A DNA stretch of 64,000 bases from VXYK01 sp965221585. Lineage in GTDB: Bacteria > Actinomycetota > Acidimicrobiia > Acidimicrobiales > Aldehydirespiratoraceae. Positions 33,212 through 42,471 of this stretch are shown piece by piece; position 1 is the first letter of the stretch, and each line of letters begins with the position of its first letter. A program made the translations under genes and the position numbers. Location of the stretch: NCBI GenBank assembly GCA_965221585.1, contig OZ244898.1:2170001-2234000 (forward strand). The letters run 5' to 3'. The notes beneath the pieces were generated by a model. It did not search any database and was not told the DNA's origin. It saw nothing but the letters and a program-made list of their open reading frames with translations.

Positions 33212-34016
33212 CGCCGACCGGGTCGCGGCCGACCGCGCCCGCTTTCGTGAATGGGCCCGCTACGCACAGGAGCACGGCGACTCCCCCGCTATCGCCGCGG
33301 CCACTGTGGTGCTGCTGCGCAACACAGACGACGGTATCGAAACCCTGATGCTGCGCAAGAACTCGAGGATCGCCTTCGGGGGTATGTGGGTGTTCCCCGG
33401 CGGGCGAATCGACGACAGCGACCGCGTCGAAGCCAACGCCGCTGCCCTCGATGATCTGGCCGCGGCTCGCAACGCCGCAGCCCGCGAGGCCCATGAGGAG
33501 GCCGAGATCGATGTCGATCCCGATTCCATGGTGATCTTCGCTCACTGGATTCCACCGGCTGTTGCCCCGAAACGTTATGCCACCTGGTTCTTTGCGGCGC
33601 ATGTCGACGACAGGAGCGAGGACGAGAGCGACGTGAAGATCGATGAGGGCGAGATCGTCGAGGGCGAATGGATGACCCCGGAAGCCTGCCTGCAACGGCA
33701 TCACGAAGGCGAGATCGAGCTGGCACCGCCGACTTGGGTGACGTTGGCGACTCTCCGTGGACACGAGAACGCACAAGCTGCGCTGGCCTACCTGAAGGAT
33801 CGCCCACCACGGCACCACGCGACCCGTATCGGCAACTCTGAGCACGGACCCATCGCCATGTGGGCAGGCGACGCCGGCTACGAGGCCCACGATGTGACTC
33901 TGAGCGGTCCCCGACATCGCCTGGAGATGTTCCCCGAAGGCTACCGCTACCTCGACACCCTCGAAGAAGATCAGAGACAGGACGAGGCACAAGATTCGGA
34001 GAGCCGTCGACTGTGA
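33204..34016 (+). CDS. NUDIX hydrolase
   Basis: A 270-residue NUDIX-superfamily protein. The box is spread as PGGRIDDSDR ... AAREAHEEAEIDVD: the REAHEEAEI part carries the metal-binding Glu residues, while the spacing after GG is longer than in the minimal 23-residue box, as in NUDT19/ADP-ribose- and CoA-type members. PPxxKRYATWFFAAH is also typical of the CoA-hydrolase-like subgroup. That fits the CoA-centred neighbourhood but is an inference. The start ATG is in the second copy of a 21-bp duplication. Its stop overlaps the P-type ATPase GTG. Confidence 0.85.
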   Translation: MSTADRVAADRARFREWARYAQEHGDSPAIAAATVVLLRNTDDGIETLMLRKNSRIAFGGMWVFPGGRIDDSDRVEANAAALDDLAAARNAAAREAHEEAEIDVDPDSMVIFAHWIPPAVAPKRYATWFFAAHVDDRSEDESDVKIDEGEIVEGEWMTPEACLQRHHEGEIELAPPTWVTLATLRGHENAQAALAYLKDRPPRHHATRIGNSEHGPIAMWAGDAGYEAHDVTLSGPRHRLEMFPEGYRYLDTLEEDQRQDEAQDSESRRL

Positions 34017-36322
34017 TCAGTGGACTCACCACGGCAGAGGTTGAACAACGGGTCTCGGCGGGGCTCGTCAACGACGTGCCGGATGCCCCTGTCCGCACGT
34101 TCTCCCAGATCGTCAAAGCCAACGTCCTGACACCGGTCAACGGCATCATCGCCACCCTGCTGGTGCTCATCCTGGTCGCCGGGTTCCCCGCCGACGCACT
34201 GTTCGCGGGTGTGGTGGTGAGCAACAGCGTTATCGGAATCGCCCAGGAACTGCAGGCCCGGCGCACCCTCAACGCGCTGGCGGTGCTGTCCGCCCCCAAG
34301 GCACGGGTCCGCCGCGACGGAGAGGTCTCTGAGATCGGGATCAGTGGTGTGGTGGCTGACGACGTTCTGGAACTCGCACCCGGTGACCAGATCGTCGTCG
34401 ACGGTGAGGTGATCTCAGCTGTCGGCCTGGAAATCGACGAGTCGCTGCTCACCGGGGAGGCCGACCCGGTCGAGAAGACCACCGGTCACGAGGTGCTGTC
34501 GGGTTCGTTCGTCTCCGCCGGCTCGGGAATCTACCGGGCCACTCGCGTGGGTGCGGACTCCTACGCTGCCAAGTTGTCAGAGGACGCCCGCCGTTTCGAA
34601 CTGGCGCACAGTGAACTGCGTCGTGGGGTCAACGTCATCCTGCGATGGCTGTCGTTCATCATCCCGCCGACGGCTCTGCTGTTGCTGCTGCGTCAGCTGG
34701 ACGCCCTCGATGCTTGGCAGGACGCTCTGCAGGGAACCGTCGCCGCGGCTGTCGCCATGGTTCCCGACGGCCTGGTTCTGCTCACCTCGTTGAGTTTCGT
34801 AACCGGTGTGATCGCGCTGGCACGTCGTCGGGCGCTTGCCAAAGAACTCGCTTCGGTCGAGTTGCTGGCCCGTGTCGACACCCTGTGCCTCGACAAGACC
34901 GGCACGATCACGACCGGAGAGATCTCGCTGGGCTCGGTCGAACCGCTCGGTTCGTTCAGTACCCAACATGTTTCCGAGGTCCTCGGGGCGCTTGCAGCAG
35001 CCGATCCCGCGCCCAACGCGACCCTCGCCGCGATCGCCGCGAACTACTCCGAGCCCGAGGACTGGACTCTGACGCAGAGTCTGCCGTTCTCGTCGGCCCG
35101 CAAGTGGGCAGCGGCCTCGTTCGCGGACCGAGGCTGCTACTTCCTCGGCGCGCCCGACATCGTCTTCAACGAGAGTGACACCGAGGGTCGAGAACGGGCC
35201 GCCGAGATCGCCGCGAGCGGAACAAGAGTTCTCCTTGTGGCCCGTTCGGACGAGCCTTGGCGCGACGAGTCCCTGCCGTCGACGGTCGAGGGGGTGGCGC
35301 TGGTCCATCTTGAAGACACCGTTCGCAGCGACGCACCTGAGATACTGGCGTTCTTTCGCGACCAGGGTGTTGCACTCAAGGTCATCTCCGGCGACAACCC
35401 CGCAACCGTCGCCGCGGTCGCCCGCCGAGCCGGGATCAGCGGGGCCGACTCCTTCATCGACGCGCGTTCCCTGCCGGACGAGCCCGCCGAACTCGCCGAT
35501 GCCCTCGAGACCAACACCGTCTTCGGTCGGGTCACGCCGTATCAGAAGCGGGCTATGGTCCACGCGCTGCAGCAGCGAGGGCGGACTGTGGCAATGACCG
35601 GCGACGGTGTCAACGACGTGCTGGCGCTCAAGGACGCCGACATGGGAATCGCCATGGGTTCTGGGTCGTCGTCGACCCGGGCTGTTGCGCAGCTGGTCCT
35701 GCTCGACAACAAGTTCTCGACACTTCCGAGGGTGCTGGCCGAGGGCCGACGGGTCATCAACAACATCGAGCGGGTCGCCAACCTGTTCATCACCAAAGCC
35801 GCCTACGCAGTGCTGCTCACCGCTCTGGCGAGCATTGCAGGCTCGCCCTTCCCGTTCCTTCCCCGCCAACTCACCCTGATCGGCACCTTCTCGATCGGCG
35901 TCCCTGGATTCTTCTTGGCTTTGGCCCGCAACGATGCCCTGGTCCGCCCCGGTTTTCTGAGACGGGTGCTGCGTTTCTCGCTGCCTGCGGGTTTCCTGGC
36001 CGGTGCGGTGACCTATGTGTTGTACGAGGTCGTGAGACGCATGGACGATGTGTCTCTGGCAGAGGCTCGAACGGCCTCCACCGCCACTCTGCTGGCGATC
36101 GTGCTGGTGATCCTGGTGCTCGTCAGCCTGCCTTTGAAACCGGCCAAGATCGCCCTGCCGATAGCCATGACCGGCGTCTACCTGTTGACGTTGTTCTGGT
36201 CGTTCTCACGCGACTACTTCGAGTTGGACCTGCCGCCCCGCCCGGCTTGGATAGCGGTTGCCATCGCCGCGGTGATCGGCTCCATCGCCGTAGCCGTCAC
36301 CACCCACCTCCTCGACGAATGA
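34013..36322 (+). CDS. P-type cation ATPase, CtpE-like
   Basis: 769 residues from a GTG at 34013 that overlaps the NUDIX stop. Motifs: actuator LLTGEADPVEK, phosphorylation site CLDKTGTITTG, hinge TGDGVNDVLALKDADMGIAMG, and membrane segments in an N-terminal pair, a middle pair and a C-terminal group. The overall text (GLTTAEVEQRVSAGLVNDVP...NSVIGIAQELQARRTL) follows mycobacterial CtpE, for which calcium uptake has been reported. The heavy-metal N-terminal domains and CPC motif are absent. Ion specificity here is an inference. It overlaps the P450 gene downstream by 4 bp. Confidence 0.9.
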   Translation: MISGLTTAEVEQRVSAGLVNDVPDAPVRTFSQIVKANVLTPVNGIIATLLVLILVAGFPADALFAGVVVSNSVIGIAQELQARRTLNALAVLSAPKARVRRDGEVSEIGISGVVADDVLELAPGDQIVVDGEVISAVGLEIDESLLTGEADPVEKTTGHEVLSGSFVSAGSGIYRATRVGADSYAAKLSEDARRFELAHSELRRGVNVILRWLSFIIPPTALLLLLRQLDALDAWQDALQGTVAAAVAMVPDGLVLLTSLSFVTGVIALARRRALAKELASVELLARVDTLCLDKTGTITTGEISLGSVEPLGSFSTQHVSEVLGALAAADPAPNATLAAIAANYSEPEDWTLTQSLPFSSARKWAAASFADRGCYFLGAPDIVFNESDTEGRERAAEIAASGTRVLLVARSDEPWRDESLPSTVEGVALVHLEDTVRSDAPEILAFFRDQGVALKVISGDNPATVAAVARRAGISGADSFIDARSLPDEPAELADALETNTVFGRVTPYQKRAMVHALQQRGRTVAMTGDGVNDVLALKDADMGIAMGSGSSSTRAVAQLVLLDNKFSTLPRVLAEGRRVINNIERVANLFITKAAYAVLLTALASIAGSPFPFLPRQLTLIGTFSIGVPGFFLALARNDALVRPGFLRRVLRFSLPAGFLAGAVTYVLYEVVRRMDDVSLAEARTASTATLLAIVLVILVLVSLPLKPAKIALPIAMTGVYLLTLFWSFSRDYFELDLPPRPAWIAVAIAAVIGSIAVAVTTHLLDE

Positions 36323-37665
36323 TGTCCAGCGACAACTCGGCAGTACCGTCGCCTCAGATGCTCCCTGCAGTAACACCCATGCCGCCGCTCGCGGACTGCG
36401 TGTTGCCCTGGGACGGACCGGTGAGCGACACGGTCGCGACCGTGAGCCGGGCCCGCTTGGAATGCGGCGACACGTTCTTGGTGGACAGTGGCGAGGACCG
36501 CTACCTGTTCCTGTTCTCGGACCCGGGGCTCCGTGCCTTCTACGCAGTACCCGAGGAGCAGGCCAGCAAGGGCATCGCAGACTGGAAGATGTTGAGACGC
36601 AAGCTCCCCGACGAGTTGTTCGACGGACGTCGCACGCTGCCACACGAGCTGTTCGGAAGGGTCGCGGTCGCCGGTTATCTCGACGCACTGGAGGAGGCCA
36701 TCGCGCTGCAACTCTCCGAACTGGACCCGCCGTGTGAGATCGAGGTGTTCGGGTTCTCACGTCTGCTCGGGCACCGGTTGGGTCTGGCGAGTTGGGCGGG
36801 CAGGGAGATCCTGCACTCGCCCAGACTCCACGAGTTGATCGCGGCGCTGGATCTACTCGACGGATCCGAGGCCTTCGTAAGGCCTGCGCGCATGCAGTCA
36901 GTGGCCCTCTCGAACAAGGAGACCGAGCGTGAGGCGATGGCACAAGCCGAGGAGATCCTGATCGAGACGATCAGCGCGCGGGCCACACCCGGTGATGACC
37001 TGCTTGGAACGATCATTGAGAGATGGGGCGACATGACCGTTGCCGAGAACGCCCGGGGCGCGGCTCGCGACGTGATCCTGGTGCACATCGGCTCGATGTC
37101 GAACATGTTCGCGGCCTTGGGCTGGTCGCTTGTCCACTTGCTGGAGGAGCCCCAGGTGTTGGCGCGGCTGCGACCCGAGGCAGGCCAGGAGTTCGACACA
37201 GATCTGGCGTCGCGCTGTGTCTTGGAGTCCATTCGGATCGCCCAGCGCTCGATCATGTTGCGTACCGTGCTTGAACCTGTGGTCATAGACGACGGAGTTG
37301 CGGTCTACAGCGTGTCTGCCGGGGCGACGCTCGCCACGTTTCTGCCGCTGACTAACCTGGCAGGCGCTCCCGGCCTCGACCGTTACGACCCCGAACGCTG
37401 GCAGGGACGCAAGTTCGTCTCTCCCGAAGGACTGGCCGACGAGGCGATCACCACGTTCGGTCACGGTCCGCATGCCTGTCCGGCCCGACCATTCTCGACA
37501 ACTGCGATCGTCCGCGTCCTTGAGCGCGTCTTCCGTGCGTTCGACCTTGAGCGCCGTTTTGTTGATGCTCGGACGCTTGCCGGCCAGATCGGGGGCGTCG
37601 CCCGCGCCGACGGCCCCTGCAATGTCGTGGCGACCCCCCGTTCAGACACCGATTCTGTGGCCTAA
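36319..37665 (+). CDS. Atypical cytochrome P450
   Basis: About 448 residues. The heme ligand motif is FGHGPHACPARPFS with the Cys intact but Ala in place of the usual Gly after CP. The ExxR of helix K is ESIR in LESIRIAQRSIMLR. The I-helix text is VHIGSMSNMFAALGW, without the normal acid-Thr pair; that resembles CYP7/CYP8-type or non-monooxygenase P450s more than standard bacterial hydroxylases (inference). The start ATGATG overlaps the ATPase stop. A short-chain dehydrogenase gene follows after 24 bp. Confidence 0.85.
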   Translation: MMSSDNSAVPSPQMLPAVTPMPPLADCVLPWDGPVSDTVATVSRARLECGDTFLVDSGEDRYLFLFSDPGLRAFYAVPEEQASKGIADWKMLRRKLPDELFDGRRTLPHELFGRVAVAGYLDALEEAIALQLSELDPPCEIEVFGFSRLLGHRLGLASWAGREILHSPRLHELIAALDLLDGSEAFVRPARMQSVALSNKETEREAMAQAEEILIETISARATPGDDLLGTIIERWGDMTVAENARGAARDVILVHIGSMSNMFAALGWSLVHLLEEPQVLARLRPEAGQEFDTDLASRCVLESIRIAQRSIMLRTVLEPVVIDDGVAVYSVSAGATLATFLPLTNLAGAPGLDRYDPERWQGRKFVSPEGLADEAITTFGHGPHACPARPFSTTAIVRVLERVFRAFDLERRFVDARTLAGQIGGVARADGPCNVVATPRSDTDSVA

Positions 37666-37689
37666 CGGCTCGGCCTCTAGAGTCGGCGC

Positions 37690-38535
37690 ATGGCAGAAAC
37701 CAAGAGGCTCGCTGAGAGGCGCGCGATCATCACCGGAGCGAGCCGAGGGATCGGGGCCGGCGCAGCGCAGCGGATCGCAGCCGAAGGGGCCTCCGTGGCG
37801 CTGGTCGCGCGCACTCTCGACAAGCATCCGTCGTTGCCCGGCTCGCTCAACGAGACGGCGGAGAAGTGCCGCCGGCTCGGCGCCGACGTGGCTCTGATCG
37901 TCGCTGACTTGACCGACGAGCAGGACCGCTCCAGAGTCGTGCCGGAGGCGACCGCGGCGCTCGGCGGGCCGATCGACATCCTCGTCAACAACGCCGCCGG
38001 GGCGATCTACCAGCCGATGCAGGACTATCCGCTGAAACGGCGGCGCTTGATGGTCGAGCTCAACGTCCACTGCCCAGTCGACCTGGCACAGGCGGTGATC
38101 CCGACCATGATCGAACGCGGTGAGGGTTGGATCATCAACCTCTCGAGCGCAACTTCGAACCACCCGCAAGGTCCGCCGTACGACCTCAGCGGGGTCAAGG
38201 GCGTCTACGGCTACTACGGAGCATCCAAGGCAATGCTCAACCGGGTCACGACCGCTATGGCCTCAGAACTGCACGGCACCGGTATCCGCCTCAACACCGT
38301 CGAACCCGCCGCCGCGGTATTGTCCGAAGGCGCCGACAAGATCGTGGGGCACTACTTGACTGAAGACCAGATCGAGTCGATGGAGGCAATGTGCGAGGCA
38401 ATCCTCTGGCTGTGCGACTGCCGCGCAGACCACACCGGCGAAGTCGAGTCGAGCCTCGACCTGCTCGAACGGGAACAAGTCACCGTCATGAGCCTCGACG
38501 GCACCCGGCCCCACCCCGGGGGTTTCCGCCGGTGA
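37690..38535 (+). CDS. Short-chain dehydrogenase/reductase
   Basis: A 281-residue classical SDR with TGASRGIGAG (cofactor loop), LVNNAAGAIYQ (NNAG strand), and YYGASKAML (Tyr-x3-Lys). The C-terminal extension of about 30 residues is longer than usual. It opens a run of four genes, each overlapping the next by 4 bp (SDR, enoyl-CoA hydratase, SDR-like, SDR), consistent with one catabolic operon handling hydroxy/keto acyl-CoA intermediates. Substrate unknown. Confidence 0.9.
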   Translation: MAETKRLAERRAIITGASRGIGAGAAQRIAAEGASVALVARTLDKHPSLPGSLNETAEKCRRLGADVALIVADLTDEQDRSRVVPEATAALGGPIDILVNNAAGAIYQPMQDYPLKRRRLMVELNVHCPVDLAQAVIPTMIERGEGWIINLSSATSNHPQGPPYDLSGVKGVYGYYGASKAMLNRVTTAMASELHGTGIRLNTVEPAAAVLSEGADKIVGHYLTEDQIESMEAMCEAILWLCDCRADHTGEVESSLDLLEREQVTVMSLDGTRPHPGGFRR

Positions 38536-39383
38536 GCGTCGCCGAACTCGCCGAGTCAGGCGAACTCGAAGACCTTTCAGCCTCTCTCGACGACCGGGTG
38601 GCGGTGCTGACACTCGACAGACCCGAGAACCTCAACGCCTTCTCCTCGGCCATGGGCCGCTCGCTCACCACGGCACTGCGCGCCTGCGATGCCGACGACG
38701 CGGTCCGTGTGGTCGTGATCACCGGCGCGGGAAGGGCCTTTTGCGCCGGCGCTGACTTCTCACGCGGCGCCGGAGTATTCGGGACGCCCGACAAGAGCGA
38801 CAGCAAGAAATCGCCTTTCTCGTCGGACCCGCTCGACGACTTCCATCCATGGGACGTGCGCAAACCGGTGATCGCCGCAATCAACGGCCACGCCGTCGGG
38901 ATCGGCCTGACCATGACCCTGCAATGCGACATCCGGATCGTCGCAGAGGAGGCGAAACTCGGCATCGTGCAGGTCCGACGAGGAATCATGGGCGACCTCC
39001 ACTCGCATTGGACCCTCCCCCGTCTCGTCGGCTACGCCAAAGCGACCGAACTGCTGCTCAGCGGACGAATGTTCAGCGGCACCGAGGCGGTGCAATGGGG
39101 GTTGGCCTCACAGAGCGCGCCCGGCTCCGAGGTGCTGGAGCGGGCCCTCGAACTTGCTCGTGACCTTGCAACCAACACCGCGCCTTTGTCGGTGGGCGTA
39201 TCCAAACGCCTGTTGTGGATTTCCGCGCCGACACCTGAGGAGATCAACACGCTAGAACGTGAACTGCACCTGCATCTGATGGGTACCGCTGATTCCACTG
39301 AGGGCGTGATGTCATTCATGGAGAAACGTGAACCTGACTGGACCCTGAGGATCTCCCAAGACTGGCCGGAGTGGCTCGAATGA
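38532..39383 (+). CDS. Enoyl-CoA hydratase/isomerase family protein
   Basis: A 283-residue crotonase-superfamily protein starting at a GTG that overlaps the SDR stop. Family elements: VLTLDRPENLNAFS, ITGAGRAFCAGADFS (oxyanion-hole strand), and INGHAVGIGLTMTLQCDIRIVAEEAKLGIVQVRRGIMGDL. The usual catalytic Glu positions are not clearly kept in RRGIMGDLHSHW, so hydratase versus isomerase versus other crotonase chemistry is open. Second gene of the four-gene operon. Confidence 0.88.
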   Translation: MSVAELAESGELEDLSASLDDRVAVLTLDRPENLNAFSSAMGRSLTTALRACDADDAVRVVVITGAGRAFCAGADFSRGAGVFGTPDKSDSKKSPFSSDPLDDFHPWDVRKPVIAAINGHAVGIGLTMTLQCDIRIVAEEAKLGIVQVRRGIMGDLHSHWTLPRLVGYAKATELLLSGRMFSGTEAVQWGLASQSAPGSEVLERALELARDLATNTAPLSVGVSKRLLWISAPTPEEINTLERELHLHLMGTADSTEGVMSFMEKREPDWTLRISQDWPEWLE

Positions 39384-40048
39384 CAACCCGGACACGCACT
39401 GCGTTGGTCGTCGGCGGCGGTGATCCAGCCGACTCGGTAGGGGTCGGCCTGCTCAGCGCCGGATGGAGTCTCCTTCGGCTCGGAGACGAACCGATATATG
39501 ACGACACGATCTCCGCGGCTTTCCCGACGCTGGAACACCTCGACCTCGTAGTCCACGCCCGCTACCCGACCCTGTGCCGCCAGCGCATGGAACTGACCGA
39601 CCTGACCGCACAGCAGTGGCATCAAGGGTGCGACGAACCACTCGAAGCCGGAATCCGCCTGGCCCGGGCAGCACACGAACCGCTGCGCGCCGCCGAAGGC
39701 ACGATCGTCTATTTGGTGCCGTTGATGGCATCGGCAGGCGGTGAGGGATTCGCCTGCCTCGCAGGAGCCGCGGAAGGGCTGCGGGTGCTCGCCAAATCGC
39801 TCGCCAAGACCTGGGGTGAAGACGGCATACGAGCCCACGCCATCACGCTGGACCCGAGCGCTTTCCTGGCTCCTGAGGACGCCGCTGGAATGGCCGAGGC
39901 GAACTCTCTGCACGACCCGCCGCTGGGGAGGGTCCCGGATCTCACCAGCGAGGTCTCCGCGATAGTCGATGCCCTCAGCTCCGACGCTTTCACAACACTG
40001 ACCGGCGCTTCGCTTGTGGTCGACGGCGGACTCTGGATGCCCGGATGA
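39380..40048 (+). CDS. Degenerate SDR-like protein
   Basis: A 222-residue SDR-fold protein from the ATG at 39380. The cofactor loop reads VVGGGDPADSVGVGLL rather than TGxxxGxG, and the Tyr-x3-Lys is replaced by GFACLAGAAEGLR, so the catalytic Tyr appears missing. The C-terminal LTGASLVVDGGLWMPG is standard SDR text. It may be a non-catalytic partner of the next SDR, with which it overlaps by 4 bp. Third gene of the operon. Confidence 0.8.
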   Translation: MTTRTRTALVVGGGDPADSVGVGLLSAGWSLLRLGDEPIYDDTISAAFPTLEHLDLVVHARYPTLCRQRMELTDLTAQQWHQGCDEPLEAGIRLARAAHEPLRAAEGTIVYLVPLMASAGGEGFACLAGAAEGLRVLAKSLAKTWGEDGIRAHAITLDPSAFLAPEDAAGMAEANSLHDPPLGRVPDLTSEVSAIVDALSSDAFTTLTGASLVVDGGLWMPG

Positions 40049-40809
40049 GCAGGCTGCTCGAAGACCGGGTGGCCATCGTCACCGGCGCCGGCCAGGGAGT
40101 CGGGGAAGGTATCGCCGCGGCCATGGCCGAAGCCGGCGCGGCGGTGGTGATCGCCGCTCGGCGCGCCGAGAACGGTGAACCCGCCGCCCAAGCAATACGC
40201 GACCGCGGGCACCAGGCCCTGTTCTGCCGATGCGACGTGACCGAACGGGCTGACGTGGACGCTGCTGTCGCAGTGGCACTTGACCGTTGGGGTCGCCTCG
40301 ACGTGATGGTCCACAACGCGGTCTCGCCGCCAGGTCCGCCACGTCCGATTCAAGAGGTCGACGACGAGACCATCGCCGCACAGATCGCTACCAGCACGAC
40401 CGCGGTCTTCCACTGCGCGCAGGCAGCATTCCCGCATCTTCGCGCCCATGGCGGATCGCTGATTCTTCTCACCTCCCCCTCCGGTATCGAAGGATCAGGG
40501 CACTTGCCTGTCTATGGCGCAGTCAAGGGCGCCCAGCGGGGGTTGCTCAAGAGCCTCGCCCGCGAGTGGGGTCCCCACGGGGTGAGGGTCAACGCCATCG
40601 CACCGGTGGCGTGGACGCCGGCGATGGACGTGGCGACCGAAGCCAACCCGACACTGGAGGCCCGTCTGATCGGACGGACCCCTCTGGGCCGCATCGGCGA
40701 TCCGACCTCAGACATCGGTCCGGTAGCGGTCTTCTTGGCCTCAGAGTTGGCACGGCACGTGACCGGGCAGACGTTGGCCGTGGACGGAGGCCGCTACCTG
40801 GGCCTCTAA
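40045..40809 (+). CDS. Short-chain dehydrogenase/reductase
   Basis: A 254-residue classical SDR with TGAGQGVGEG, VHNAVSPPGPP, LPVYGAVKGA (Tyr-x3-Lys) and the terminal VTGQTLAVDGGRYLGL. It is the last gene of the four-gene operon and overlaps the preceding degenerate SDR, suggesting they form a heteromer or act in sequence. It converges on the formylglycine-generating enzyme gene with a 19-bp gap that contains part of a short palindrome. Confidence 0.9.
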   Translation: MSRLLEDRVAIVTGAGQGVGEGIAAAMAEAGAAVVIAARRAENGEPAAQAIRDRGHQALFCRCDVTERADVDAAVAVALDRWGRLDVMVHNAVSPPGPPRPIQEVDDETIAAQIATSTTAVFHCAQAAFPHLRAHGGSLILLTSPSGIEGSGHLPVYGAVKGAQRGLLKSLAREWGPHGVRVNAIAPVAWTPAMDVATEANPTLEARLIGRTPLGRIGDPTSDIGPVAVFLASELARHVTGQTLAVDGGRYLGL

Positions 40810-40828
40810 ACGACTCCCAACAGCTGGG

Positions 40829-41731
40829 TCAGCCAATTGGCTGAGGATCGAAAGCGATGCGGATGCCCATGTTGGCGGTGCAGGTGTCGGGTGTGTTGAA
40901 CGACCGGGCGCCGACCCGGTATCGGTTGCAGTAGGAGTCATGGCACAAATACGACCCGCCTCTGATAACCCTGGAACGTCCCTCGTCGAACCAGTCAGCG
41001 CACCATTCCCAGACGTTGCCCGCAGTGTCGTACAAGCCGCAACCGTTGGCCGGGTACGTGCCGACTGGCGAAGTCGCCAACCATCCGTCATCAAGGGTGT
41101 TCTCGGATGGAAACGTGCCCTGCCAGATGTTGCATTGGTGGACTCCACCAGGCGTGAGTTCATCACCCCAAGCAAACGTGTTCTGCTCGAGCCCACCACG
41201 GGCTGCGCGTTCCCACTCGGCTTCGCTGGGCAGCCGACCACCCACCCACTCGGCATAGGCAGCCGCCTCGGCCCAGGTCACATGGACGACCGGATGGTCG
41301 CCGAGACCGTCGAGGTCGCTCTGCGGGCCTGACGGGTGCTGCCAGTCCGCACCCTCGACGACACGCCACCACTCGGCCCCGACGACGCCGCGGGTCTCGC
41401 AGAAGTCATCGGGCAGCACTCCCGCAAAGACGAACGACCAGCCATCGGACTCGGCCAACGTGACCATCCCGGTGGCTTTCACGAACGCCGCGAACTCATC
41501 GTTGGTGACCAGATGCGAAGCGATCAGATAGGTGTCGGTAACGACCTCGCGAATCGGTCCCTCACGGTCTGCTGGAAATCTCCTGTCGTCAGTACCCATC
41601 AGGAACGAACCAGCTGCAATCTCCACAGTCTGAGGAAGGGCAGCACCTCCAACCGAGCCCTTGCCATCCCCAACAACGGAACTCGACCGCGACCCGGGGC
41701 GCGAAGGAGAGCAGCAGGCGTCGTTGGTCAC
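40829..41731 (-). CDS. Formylglycine-generating enzyme (SUMF1-type), aerobic
   Basis: A 300-residue FGE that converts a Cys in CxPxR of sulfatases to formylglycine using O2 and copper. The FGE-sulfatase domain runs from GSFLMGTDDRRFPADREGP to the end. The copper/active-site pair is in GGSYLCHDSYCNRYR (Cys263 and Cys268, the same spacing as Streptomyces FGE), followed by RSFNTPD. Unusual: residues 6-11 read CCSPSR, so the enzyme itself carries a CxPxR sulfatase motif in a flexible N terminus. No sulfatase gene is in the window. Confidence 0.92.
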   Translation of the reverse strand: MTNDACCSPSRPGSRSSSVVGDGKGSVGGAALPQTVEIAAGSFLMGTDDRRFPADREGPIREVVTDTYLIASHLVTNDEFAAFVKATGMVTLAESDGWSFVFAGVLPDDFCETRGVVGAEWWRVVEGADWQHPSGPQSDLDGLGDHPVVHVTWAEAAAYAEWVGGRLPSEAEWERAARGGLEQNTFAWGDELTPGGVHQCNIWQGTFPSENTLDDGWLATSPVGTYPANGCGLYDTAGNVWEWCADWFDEGRSRVIRGGSYLCHDSYCNRYRVGARSFNTPDTCTANMGIRIAFDPQPIG

Positions 41732-41910
41732 GTCGCCAGTATGGCCGACTGCTCAGTGACTGTCGGACGGCCTCTGTTTTTCCCGCTCTTGTTCACTACG
41801 CGCCACCCGTGCTCTTGTTCGCTTCGCTCACGGGCCGCGAGGCCTCGGGCGGGCCGCTCGGGCCACGGCCTCGTTCGACGTGACCCTGTGCGGGATAATT
41901 CGCTCGGCCT

Positions 41911-42264
41911 CTAGGAAGCGTTCTGCATGGCGTCACGCGCGCGCTGCTCAGCTACGCGTTTGCGGCCAATGATCGGGGTAGTGGGGGCGAAACCAGCAGC
42001 CGCCCGTTCCGATTCGCTCTCTCCGCCCCAAAACCCGAGTTCACGGTTCTTCCTTGCGTAATCACGGCACTCGATGAGCGAGACACAAGAGTTGCAGATT
42101 CGCTCGGCTGCGGTCTCTCGACGAACTCGCGCTTCGGGACGCTCGGCGAACGGCGCGAAGAACAAGTCGCCGTGGCCGCTGCATGCCGGATCATTCATCC
42201 ATGAAGTTGACCCAATCGGGCCAGCGAGATTCTCGGTAAGTTGGATCATGTCAATCATAAACAC
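41911..42264 (-). CDS. WhiB-family iron-sulfur transcriptional regulator
   Basis: A 117-residue WhiB-like protein with the four cluster cysteines Cys28, Cys57, Cys60 and Cys66 (CSG...ICNSCVSLIEC) and the GFWGG turn (77-81). A basic C-terminal tail (IIGRKRVAEQRARD) fits DNA contact. These actinobacteria-specific proteins bind a 4Fe-4S cluster and pair with the housekeeping sigma factor. The start is ambiguous among four in-frame ATGs in the first 23 codons. The gap to the next upstream gene (42265-42471) contains a short imperfect hairpin at 42388-42408 and otherwise nothing I recognise. Confidence 0.93.
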   Translation of the reverse strand: MFMIDMIQLTENLAGPIGSTSWMNDPACSGHGDLFFAPFAERPEARVRRETAAERICNSCVSLIECRDYARKNRELGFWGGESESERAAAGFAPTTPIIGRKRVAEQRARDAMQNAS

Positions 42265-42471
42265 CCGCTTCGTTTGAGCCCGTCAGCGCATGTATGCGGC
42301 TTCGGGTGCCCCGTTCGGCTAGCAGTTTCAACTTAGGAAAACAGCCGACGATTGTCGCACGAACTTTGATAATTCTTCGCGGTGGAAGCTATCGCTGAAA
42401 CAGATAGCCGACTATTGCCTGATAATGCACCGATTTCTGGGGTTGTTTCCGTCGGCAAACAGCGATCCGGG

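Noticed and set aside
34577..35869. Long minus-strand open frame (430 codons)
   Set aside because: Antisense of the P-type ATPase motifs.
40829..40844. Palindrome TCAGCCAATTGGCTGA at the FGE stop codon
   Set aside because: No loop and no T-tract, and within coding sequence; not a convincing terminator.
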